Shown here: positions 55,222 through 64,000 of the stretch, piece by piece
Numbering within the stretch: position 1 is the stretch's first letter
Layout: the number at the start of each line of letters is the position of its first letter
Origin: Prorocentrum cordatum
Taxonomy: Eukaryota > Sar > Dinophyceae > Prorocentrales > Prorocentraceae
Direction: 5' to 3'
NCBI GenBank assembly: GCA_963575745.1
Contig: CAUYUJ010014261.1
Span: 45,001-109,000 of the forward strand
DNA length: 64,000 nt
Position numbers and translations under genes: made by a program
Notes under the pieces: generated by a model
Told to the model about the DNA's origin: nothing
The model's database searches: none
Seen by the model: only the letters and a program-made list of their open reading frames with translations

Positions 55222-58088
55222 CCACGGCAGCCCAGAAGATGGCGGGAACCATGATTTGGGAACCATGATGGCGGGAACCATGATTTTGGAGAGATCCAGG
55301 CCGGAAAAGCCCGAAATCGTGGTTCCCAGCTCTGGTTGGCGCCCCTGGGACCCCCGGCGGCCCCGAGGATGGCGGGAACCATGATTTTGGAGAGATCCAG
55401 GCCGGAAAAGCCCGAAATCGCGGTTCCCAGCTCTGGCTGGCGCCCCTGGGGCCCACGGCGGCCCCGAGGATGGCGGGAACCATGATTTTGGAGAGATCCA
55501 GGCCGGAAAAGCCCGAAATCGTGTTCCCAGCTCTGGCTGGCGCCCCTGGGGCCCACGGCGGCCCCGAGGATGGCGGGACATGATTTTGGTGAGATCCAGG
55601 CCGGAAAAACCCGAAATCGTGGTTCCCAGCTCTGGCCGGCGCCCCTGGGGCCCACGGCGGCCCCGAGGATGGCGGGAACCATGATTTTGGAGAGATCCAG
55701 GCCGGAAAAGCCCGAAATCGTGGTTCCCAGCTCTGGCTGGCGCCCCTGGGGCCCACGGCGGCCCCGAGGATGGCGGGAACCATGATTTTGGAGAGATCCA
55801 GGCCGGAAAAGCCCGAAATCGTGGTTCCCAGCTCTGGCTGGCGCCCCTGGGCCCACGGCGGCCCCGAGGATGGCGGGAACCATGATTTTGGAGAGATCCA
55901 GGCCGGAAAAGCCCGAAATCGTGGTTCCCAGCTCTGGCTGGCGCCCCTGGGGCCCACGGCGGCCCCGAGGATGGCGGGAACCATGATTTTGGAGAGATCC
56001 AGGCCGGAAAAGCCCGAAATCGTGGTTCCCAGCTCTGGCTGGCGCCCCTGGGACCCACGGCGGCCCCGAGGATGGCGGGAACCATGATTTTGGAGAGATC
56101 CAGGCCGGAAAAGCCCGAAATCGTGGTTCCCAGCTCTGGCTGGCGCCCCTGGGACCCACGGCGGCCCCGAGGATGGCGGGAACCATGATTTTGGAGAGAT
56201 CCAGGCCGGAAAAGCCCGAAATCATGGTTCCCAGCTCTGGCTGGCGCCCCTGGGACCCACGGCGGCCCCGAGGATGGCGGGAACCATGATTTTGGAGAGA
56301 TCCAGGCCGGAAAAGCCCGAAATCATGGTTCCCAGCTCTGGCTGGCGCCCCTGGGGCCCACGGCGGCCCCGAGGATGGCGGGAACCATGATTTTGGAGAG
56401 ATCCAGGCCGGAAAAGCCCGAAATCGTGGTTCCCAGCTCTGGCTGGCGCCCCTGGGACCCACGGCGGCCCCGAGGATGGCGGGAACCACGATTTTGGAGA
56501 GATCCAGGCCGGAAAAGCCCGAAATCGTGGTTCCCAGCTCTGGCTGGCGCCCCTGGGACCCACGGCGGCCCCGAGGATGGCGGGAACCACGATTTTGGAG
56601 AGATCCAGGCCGGAAAAGCCCGAAATCGTGGTTCCCAGCTCTGGCTGGCGCCCCTGGGGCCCACGGCGGCCCCGAGGATGGCGGGAACCATGATTTTGGA
56701 GAGATCCAGGCCGGAAAAGCCCGAAATCGTGGTTCCCAGCTCTGGCTGGCGCCCCTGGGACCCACGGCGGCCCCGAGGATGGCGGGAACCATGATTTTGG
56801 AGAGATCCAAGCCGGAAAAGCCCGAAATCGTGGTTCCCAGCTCTGGCTGGCGCCCCTGGGACCCACGGCGGCCCCGAGGATGGCGGGAACCATGATTTTG
56901 GAGAGATCCAGGCCGGAAAAACCCGAAATCGTGGTTCCCAGCTCTGGCTGGCGCCCCTGGGACCCACGGCGCCCGAGGATGGCACGGGCGGGGGGGGGGA
57001 ACCATGATTTTGGAGAGATCCAGGCCGGAAAAGCCCGAAATCGTGGTTCCCAGCTCTGGCTGGCGTCCCTGGGGCCCACGGCGGCCCCGAGGATGGCGGG
57101 AACCATGATTTTGGAGAGATCCAGGCCGGAAAAGCCCGAAATCGTGGTTCCCAGCTCTGGCTGGCGCTCCTGGGACCCACGGCGGCCCCGAGGATGGCGG
57201 GAACCACGATTTTGGAAAGATCCAGGCCGGAAAAGCCGTGGTTCCCAGCTCTGGCTGGCGCCCCTGGGGCCCACGGCGGCCCCGAGGATGGCGGGAACCA
57301 CGATTTTGGAGAGATCCAGGCCGGAAAAGCCCGAAATCGTGGTTCCCAGCTCTGGCTGGCGCCCCTGGGACCCACGGCGGCCCCGAGGATGGCGGGAACC
57401 ATGATTTTGGAGAGATCCAGGCCGGAAAAGCCCGAAATCGTGGTTCCCAGCTCTGGCTGGCGCCCCTGGGCCCACGGCGGCCCCGAGGATGGCGGGAACC
57501 ATGATTTTGGAGAGATCCAGGCCGGAAAAGCCCGAAATCGTAGTTCCCAGCTCTGGCTGGCGCCCCTGGGGCCCACGGCGGCTTGGAGAGATCCAGGCCG
57601 GAAAAACCCGAAATCGCGGTTCCCAGCTCTGGCTGGCGCCCCTGGGACCCACGGCGGCTCCGAGGATGGAGGGAACCATGATTTTGGTGAGATCCAAGCC
57701 GGAAAAGCCCGAAATCGTGGTTCCCAGCTCTGGCTGGCGCCCCTGGGACCCACGGCGGCTCCGAGGATGGCGGGAACCATGATTTTGGAGAGATCCAGGC
57801 CGGAAAAGCCCGAAATCGTGGTTCCCAGCTCTGGCTGGCGCCCCTGGGACCCACGGCGGCCCGAGGATGGCGGGAACCATGATTTTGGAGAGATCCAGGC
57901 CGGAAAAACCCGAAATCGTGGTTCCCAGCTCTGGCTGGCGCCCCCTGGGGCCACGGCGGCCCCGAGGATGGCGGGAACCATGATTTTGGAGAGATCCAGG
58001 CCAGAAAAGCCCGAAATCGTGGTTCCCAGCTCTGGCTGGCGCCCCTGGGGCCCACGGCGGCCCCGAGGATGGAGGGAACCATGATTTC
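55222..58088. repeat. 101-bp satellite, about 28 copies, hairpin-forming unit
   Basis: A unit from GATGGCGGGAACCATGATTT through GGCGCCCCTGGGGCCCACGG repeats at exactly 101 bases in most copies; a few carry small deletions (near 55565, 55850, 57230 and 57580). Within each unit GGGAACCATGATTT is followed about 27 bases later by AAATCGTGGTTCCC, its near reverse complement. Because 101 is not a multiple of three, each reading frame passes through all three phases and every phase stays open, giving very long but dubious open frames on both strands. Confidence 0.95.
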
Positions 58089-59102
58089 TGGAGTTCTCTG
58101 CTGTTCTGCTGCTGCTCTCTGCTGTTCTGCTGCTGCTGTCTGCTGTTCTGCTGCTGCTCTCTGCTGCTGCTGCTGCTGTCTGCTGTTCTGCTGCTGCTGT
58201 CTGCTGTTCTGCTGCTGCTCTCTGCTGTTCTGCTGCTGCTCTCTGCTGTTCTGCTGCTGCTCTCTGCTGTTTCTGCTGCTGCTCTCTGCTGCTCTCTGCT
58301 GTTCTGCTGCTGCTCTCTGCTGCTCTCTGCTGTTCTGCTGCTGTCTCTGCTGCTCTCTGCTGTTCTGCTGTGCTGTTCTGCTGCTGCTGTCTGCTGTTCT
58401 GCTGCTGCTCTCTGCTGCTCTCTGCTGCTGCTCTCTGCTGTTCTCTGCTGTTCTCTGCTGCTCTCTGCTGTTCTCTGCTGTTCTCTGCTGCTCTCTGCTG
58501 CTGTTCTCTGCTGTTCTCTGCTGCTCTCTGCTGTTCTCTGCTGTTCTCTGCTGCTCTCTGCTGCTCTCTGCTGCTCTCTGCTGTTCTCTGCTGTTCTCTG
58601 CTGCTCTCTGCTGCTCTCTGCTGCTCTCTGCTGTTCTCTGCTGTTCTGCTGCTGCTCTCTGCTGTCTGCTGCTGCTCTCTGCTGCTCTCTGCTGTGCTCT
58701 GCTGTCTGCTGTTCTCTGCTGCTCTCTGCTGTTATGCTGCTGTTCTCTGCTGTTCTGCTGCTGCTCTCTGCTGTTCTGCTGCTGCTCTCTGCTGTTCTGC
58801 TGCTGCTCTCTGCTGCTGCTTCTCTGCTGCTCTCTGCTGCTCTCTGCTGTTCTCTGCTGTTCTCTGCTGCTCTCTGCTGCTCTCTGCTGTTCTCTGCTGT
58901 TCTGCTGCTCTCTGCTGCTCTCTGCTGTTCTCTGCTGTTCTCTGCTGCTCTCTGCTGCTCTCTGCTGCTCTCTGCTGTTCTCTGCTGCTCTCTGCTGCTC
59001 TCTGCTGCTCTCTGCTGCTCTCTGCTGTTCTCTGCTGTTCTCTGCTGCTCTCTGCTGCTCTCTGCTGTTCTCTGCTGTTCTCTGCTGCTCTCTGCTGCTC
59101 TG
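58089..59102. repeat. CTCTCTGCTGTT / CTGCTGCTGT minisatellite
   Basis: Twelve- to fifteen-base units built of CTCTCTGCTG and TTCTGCTG run uninterrupted after the satellite. On the minus strand they read REQQRTAESS repeats, on the plus strand SLLFSAALCC. Confidence 0.95.
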
Positions 59103-59884
59103 GATTGGTTTTCGCTCGGTTGGTTTTCGCTTGAACGGATTACCTTTTCGCTCGAACGAGCGTCTTTTCGCTTGAACGATCCACCCTCGTGACTTGCAGT
59201 TCTTGGAATGTCTGCGTACCGGATGACGCCCAGGACAGGGTTTGGGACTGGCTTTGAGCGGAGTTTGTATCGAGGAAGAGCGAGCAAATAACACCTCCAG
59301 AACTATCGCAATCAGCCATGGTCCTCCCTGGCAGCGTCGAGCCCAGTCCTTCTCCAATTTCCAGCTCGGGGAGGCATCGTGCATCGCCCTACCGGAGGTG
59401 GCACACACGTGGTGGTGGTGTCGCTTGTCTCCCCTCCGGTACAAGTACAGTCAAGCTGCTGCAGTAAGGAGGCCTTAATTAGGAACGAAGCCCCACTCTG
59501 GCACTAAAAGAAGCTAGGCGCACGAAGAGGGCCACAGGAACAACCACGGAATGTCCTGGGGAACAACGTACCCCTTCCGAACCCAAAGCGGTCCTAGTTT
59601 CAGCGTCTTGACTGTTGGGCGCTGATGACGAATGTGACAAGCAAATGGGAGGAAACGAATGACGAGGACGAGACAACGGAGAGGAAGCAGGAGGGTGTGT
59701 GGAGGAGCAGGATGGGGATGAGCTTCACAGCTCTGTCCAAGAAGAACACCAATGATGCCATGACGAAAACGGGATTGAAAATAGGACCACGCTGAGGAAA
59801 CGAAATCGAGTTGGGGTGGAAGCTCGAGAATGCGAGAAAGCGAACAACATTGAAAACATTATATCGAAAATACAGGACTTCGAC
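59103..59884. other. Gene-free spacer
   Basis: Unique sequence with TTCGCTYGAACG direct repeats at 59105-59180. No gene is recognised. Confidence 0.4.
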
Positions 59885-60835
59885 CTCTTCGGGCTCTCTC
59901 GAGACGCCTCTCGGAGCTCTCTTGGGGCGTCTGGAAGACCTCTTGGGCTGTGTATTTGCCGTGTTGGGCCTATCTGAGGCCACGTTGGGGCCATCTGGAC
60001 CGTCTTGGATCGCCTTGCCGCCTCCCGCTCGCGCTCTGTGGCCCAGCTTGGGCCTGACCTGGCTCTCTTGGCTTGGGCCGTCTGGGGCTCCTCCTGGGCA
60101 ATGTTCGAACTCCTGCCGTCTCGGGGCTCTTTTCGGGGCCTCTTCGGCGGTCTTGGGGCGGTCTCGGGGGCGCCGTCGGCCGTCCTGGAGCGTGGGAAGG
60201 TCGAAAACGCGAGAGACGGAAAAGCATTAAAAAACACATGAAAATCATTGAGTCTCCTTGAAGACCTCTTGGGCTGTGTGTGTATTTGCCATGTTGGGCC
60301 ATCTGAGGCCACTTTGGGGCCATCTGGGCCGTCTTGGAGCGGCTTGGCGCCTCCCGCTCGCGCTCTGTGGCCCAGCTTGGGCCTGACCTGGGGCTCTCTT
60401 GGGCCGTCTGGGGCTCCTCCTGGGCAATGTTCGAACTCCTGCCGTCTCGGGGCTCTTTTCGGGGCCTCTTCGGCGGTCTTGGGGCGGTCGTGGGGGCGTC
60501 GTCGGTCGTCCTGGAGCGTGGGAAGGTCGAAAACGCGAGAAACGGAAAAACATTAAAAAAAAACACATGAAAATCATTCAGTCCTCTTGAAGACCTCTTG
60601 GGCTGTGTATTTGCAATGTTGGGCCATCTGAGGCCACTTTGGGGCCATCTGGGCCGTCCTGGGCCATCTGGGCCGTCGAACTCCCTGGTGCCGTCTCGGG
60701 ACTCTTTCGGGGGCCTCTTCGGCGGTCTTGGGGCGGTCTTGGGGGCGTCGTCGGTCGTCCTGGAGCGTGGAAGGTCCGAAACCCGAGAACCCGAAAAACA
60801 GAAAACAAACAAATTGAAAAACAATGATTTGGGCC
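59885..60835 (-). repeat. CTTGGGG-type unit in three tandem copies (~330 bp)
   Basis: Copies span about 59885-60245, 60246-60575 and 60576-60835. Each has GACCTCTTGGGCTGTGT, TTTGCCRTGTTGGGCC, GCGGTCTTGGGGCGGTC, and a tail GGAAGGTCGAAAACGCGAGA plus an A-rich run. The third copy has an internal deletion. A divergent fourth piece runs to 61090. Confidence 0.9.
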
Positions 60836-61094
60836 TCTTCGGGCTCTCTCGGGAGGCTTCTCGGAGCTCTCTTGAGGCCTATTGAAGGCCTCTTGGGGTG
60901 TGTCTTTGCGTTCTCGAACCCATCTTGGGCCAAATTGGGGTTATCTGGGCTTTCTTGGAGGGGCTTGTTGAAGTCCCCGAGAGCTTCTGGGAGCTCTCTG
61001 GGGTAGTCTGGGAGCTCCAGGGCCGCTCCGGGGTGCTCTGGGAGCGGTCTGGGAAGCCCCGGTCCTCCCATGCCCGCCTGTGAGGGCCCCGGGC

Positions 61095-61400
61095 GCCTGG
61101 GCCTCGTGCACGGGGATACATATACATGCATATATATATATATAGGAATGCATATATGTATGACGATATATGTATGTATAAATATATGAATATGAATATA
61201 TATATATATATATATATTATATTATATATATATATATATATGTATGTATATATATGTATACATAATACTCATACAAATATACACATATAAAGATACACAC
61301 ATGATTGTATAGGTATAGCTGTACATACATATACGTATATATGTGTGTGGCTGGGGAACACACTTTATATATGTATATATGTGTATCTGCTTGTGCCTGC
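61095..61400. repeat. TA/TATG microsatellite
   Basis: TATATA and GTATATATG tracts with an AT-rich core at 61195-61245. They adjoin the stop codon of the PAS-like gene. Confidence 0.9.
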
Positions 61401-61414
61401 CGTGCCGAGAGCTA

Positions 61415-63841
61415 TCAGGTCGTCGCGCCCCGCAAGGCGCCAGGGGATCTGCGGGGCGCCCGCCTCCCGCGGCTGCTGCGTCGGCCGCCGCTGAGCCAGC
61501 TGACCTCGCCGAGGCTCATGCGAATCACGTGCGAGGCCTCCGGCGTCTGGCTGGGGGCGGGGAGCCAGTCCAGCCCCAGGGACGCGCGCATGCGGAGGTT
61601 CAGGCGATGCATGTGCAAGGTGCGGAAGTGGAGGGGCTCCTCGAAGGTGGTGGGGGCGTCCCCGCCTGGATTGTGGAAGTGCAGATCCTGCACGAACGAG
61701 ATCAACTTTTCCCGTTGGCCGCCCGACACCAGCGGGAGGAAATCGACCTCCTCCTCTTTGGACGCCCGAAATGGGCACGGACAAAAAAGGGCACAATGCC
61801 CAACAACACATGCTGTCCCAAACCAGCAGCGGCCGCTGTTGGGCAGGCGACCTTCTGTCTCGAGTGGGCACAGGCCGCGGCGGCGCGGACAGCGAGTCCT
61901 GATCAAAAGGAACAGGAACTGCTGCTGGGCATTGCACCCAATCTTTCCGTACCCGCTTCGCTCGCGCCGATCCTCCGCGAGCCCTATGCACTGCTTGAGC
62001 GCGTCGGTGACGCCCACGATCTGCCACTCGGGGCTCATCAGATCCACCCAGGCGCTGAGCTCGGCACCCTGCAGGACCTCGTAGGACGAGCTGCCGACCG
62101 ACGAGGACGAGACCGAGCGGGCGAGCCGGGCCTCAGCACCCTGCTCGGCCGCCTCACGCTTCGGCACGCCGCGCGTGATCGTCGGCGCCAGCGCGGCGGG
62201 GCCGAGGCCCCGCCTCGGCTCGCGCTGGCAGCTGCCTCCGCGGAGCTCCGAGTCGGACTGCTCGCGGATGCCCACCAGGTACGAATCCTGCCCCTCCCTG
62301 TTCGAGAATCGCACCACGAAGACCTCGACCTCCAGCGTGATCCAGGCACTGTCCCTCATGGAAACGTGGAAGGCGACGCTCAGGCGTGGCTGCTCGCCCC
62401 CTGGCTGTCCGGTGGACGTGGTGTGCTCGTGGAACTTGGCGCCGTCCTCGGCAGACGCCAGGAAGTTGCGCACGTCCTCGTGCTGCAGGGACCGGTTCTG
62501 GTTGAGAAACAGCATGTTCCGCAACTCTGGCGAGTCCATTCTGAGCCGTAGCATGTCGTCCACCTCCACGACCACGTCGCAAACGCTCCGCAGTACGGAC
62601 TGGGCGGCGGCCAGCTCGTTGCGCGAGGAATAGGCATCGAGCTCCAGCTGCGTCAGCTGATGCAACAATCTATCAACAGCTGCCAAGCAAAGTACAGAAA
62701 GGACGGAAATCGTTAAAAGTTGCAGCGCCCCTCTAAAAGGGTCGGCGCTGGCACACTCGTCACAGCCTCGCTCACCAACAGCAAGATTGAAGCAAGCCAT
62801 CGCGTTGATCGCAAATATCCAGCACGCATTCAGCCATGGTTTCAAATTCACGACACTCAAACCAAGAGCCACGACCCAGGTAGCATTGGAAAAAACCAAG
62901 ACTGTGTCTGCATAAACTGCAAGAGGAGACACTGTGAAGCTCAGAATAGCCATCATCGCCGAGTATATCCAGTCGACAGACTCTTGTGTGACTGAGGACG
63001 GTGCGATCCATAAGACCATCAAAATTACAGAGTTTGCGAGTGAGCAGCCCTTCTGCAAAAAAGATGTGGGCAGAGTGCCGCCGAACCACTGGGCTGCGAT
63101 CGAGACCATACCACCGAAGTGCGCATGTGCCAGCAGCTGCTTTGCCAGCTTCAACTTTTTCTTCTTGAGCTCCTGCGAGGGACAACGTTAGAGGGGTAAC
63201 GGCTCAGGGGGGGAGACATCGACCTGACATCGGCGACACGTTGCGGACAGGTCGGCGATAGGCTTCCGATGGCAGACCTGCTCGCCCTCAGGCAGGGTGG
63301 GCTGTCGGGCCCCCATCGGCGATCCATGGGAGATAGGGAGTCGACGCGCCCACCCCCTGAGCCCCCCCCCCAGACGCTGCCCCTGCTCTTGAACAGGGAC
63401 CGACCGTCCCGGCATTTCTATCGGCCTACCACGAAATCTTCTTAGAACCCAAAACGTTCTGAGAACAGAAACAATGGTCTTAGAACAGACGCCCGATGTG
63501 CTAGAACAAGACAGTCCCAGCCAGAAATGTTCTAAGGACATCTCGCGCAGACCACAAAAAGTTCTTAGAACATTCTTGGGTGGGCCTACAGGCGAGCCAG
63601 GACGCTTCGCCACTGCTTGATGCTCCTGCTCTGCGACGTCCGAGCCCCCGTCCTCCTTGCCGGGCTCCGGGGCCCGCCGGGCCCGCCTCAGCAGCGCCGC
63701 GAGCCACTGCGGCAGGCCCGAGGTCCGCGCGCTCGACCGCAGCGCCGCGCAGACGCCGAGCAGCAGGTAGGCGCAGCCGGCCCCGAAGAGGACGCGCTCG
63801 GCGTCCTCCGCGATGTGCAACACGCGAACGTTCACGTCCAT
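61415..63841 (-). CDS. Membrane-anchored PAS-like sensor protein
   Basis: Exon 1 (63841-63590) starts MDVNVRVLHIAEDAERVLFG with a hydrophobic segment GCAYLLLGVCAAL. A 417-base GT-AG intron follows. Exon 2 begins at 63172 with ELKKKKLKLAKQLLAHAHFG and has five or so membrane segments (for example SVILMVLWIA, ATWVVALGLSVV, ACWIFAINAMACF, LLTISVLSVLCLAAV). After residues VLRSVCDVVVEVDDMLRLRM comes a PAS-like part with FLASAEDGAKFHEH, VSMRDSAWITLEVEVFVVRF and YLVGIREQ; a second weaker one has LSAWVDLMSPEWQIVGVTDA. The tail ends GALRGATT at 61415. The arrangement fits a large dinoflagellate family of membrane PAS proteins; ligand and output are unknown. An introner-like fold-back interrupts the tail at 61774-61954. 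The gene may extend upstream of 63841. Confidence 0.65.
61774..61954 (-). mobile_element. Introner-like fold-back inside the PAS gene
   Basis: The arms 61774-61809 and 61919-61954 are inverted repeats with about 28 of 36 matches, sharing ACGGA and CAATGCCCA. On the coding strand the left end reads GCGG|GTACGGAAAG, so a GT donor lies in the repeat. The centre has the palindrome CAGCGGCCGCTG. The sequence happens to keep the frame open. I could not fix a phase-consistent acceptor. Confidence 0.6.
63173..63589 (-). other. Phase-0 GT-AG intron of PAS gene with nested repeats
   Basis: The borders are CCT|GTAGGC and CTCGCAG|GAG. At the donor end a fold-back with arms 63423-63448 and 63561-63586 (GGCCNACC...TCTTAGAAC type, about 19 of 26 matches) contains several TTCTNAGAAC palindromes. 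The acceptor half (63205-63375) is a copy of the R12 repeat also present at 11825 and 12700. Confidence 0.7.
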
Positions 63842-64000
63842 GTCCAGTCCGCCCCGCCGGGGCCGCCGGCGTGCATGCGGCTCCCGGGGGCGCGGCGCGC
63901 CCGAAGATGCGAGCGGCTGAAGACCTCGAGCCCGCACCGAGCCAGGGAGGAGGGAGCAGGAAGGGCAGAGGAGGGGGGGGATACAGACCACGAGGGCGAG
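63842..64000 (-). other. Upstream region of the PAS gene
   Basis: The frame stays open upstream of the chosen ATG to the window edge (Arg/Pro/Gly-rich), so an upstream exon or earlier start cannot be excluded. Confidence 0.3.

Larger units (their letters stand above)
54609..59444 (-). other. 1,611-codon open frame across satellite and minisatellite
   Basis: It starts within the 59.4-kb spacer, runs through the Gln/Arg/Ser minisatellite and 28 satellite units, and ends in a CTTGGGG unit. The protein would be (REQQRTAESS)n, then a 101-residue super-repeat (FPAWISPKSWFPPSSGPPW type). Equally long frames exist in the other minus phases (1,021, 552 and 337 codons), so length alone is no evidence of coding. 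Translation is possible but unsupported. Confidence 0.2.

Noticed and set aside
55222-58088. CRISPR-like array
   Set aside because: Units are head-to-tail copies of one 101-base sequence without unique spacers, in a eukaryotic setting.
59810-60585. Gly/Leu/Ser-Trp open frames over the triplicated unit
   Set aside because: The same frames recur in each CTTGGGG unit genome-style, in several phases, with no start or motif.

Overview
The window looks like nuclear DNA of a dinoflagellate. The evidence is degenerate copies of the dinoflagellate spliced leader (DinoSL) just upstream of predicted start codons, exons joined by GT-AG, GC-AG and apparently GA-AG introns that mostly keep the CAG|G rule, KRPAA-type lineage-specific proteins, genes in one-strand blocks, and a very large load of GC-rich repeats. 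Proteins of the kind encoded by the CCAAGAGGCCCC / GGGGCCTCTTGG arrays recall Prorocentrum; that genus is a guess, dinoflagellate is not.

Layout. 1-17.3 kb: no convincing gene. It holds tandem repeats, microsatellites, CCAAGAGG-type arrays, a 1,016-bp terminal-inverted-repeat (TIR) element (7598-8613), two small fold-backs and a fold-back minisatellite with B-box-like motifs (15.87-17.25 kb). 17.9-37.6 kb: a minus-strand block of decayed or frameshifted genes. These are a large protein with a faint polymerase-like C-terminal part, a domain-plus-minisatellite triplication, a broken transposase of a dinoflagellate CACTA/Plavaka-like family, a CxxC protein of a dinoflagellate-expanded family, an ExP/methyltransferase-like protein, and a 4.9-kb gene of an abundant family of unknown function. 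37.6-41.2 kb: a divergent strand switch containing an AT-rich TIR element. 41.2-50.1 kb: a plus-strand block of two multi-exon KRPAA genes and a nearly intact transposase. 50.1-54.4 kb: low-complexity and tandem DNA. 55.2-59.1 kb: a 28-copy 101-bp satellite whose unit folds into a hairpin, followed by a CTCTCTGCTGTT minisatellite. 59.9-61.1 kb: a triplicated CTTGGGG-type unit. 61.4-63.9 kb: a minus-strand membrane/PAS-like sensor gene with introner-like introns.

There is no sign that the genes form a pathway. They are lineage-specific families, several probably retroposed from mRNA, embedded in mobile elements. Many frame breaks sit in or near homopolymers, so some apparent pseudogenes may reflect consensus errors.
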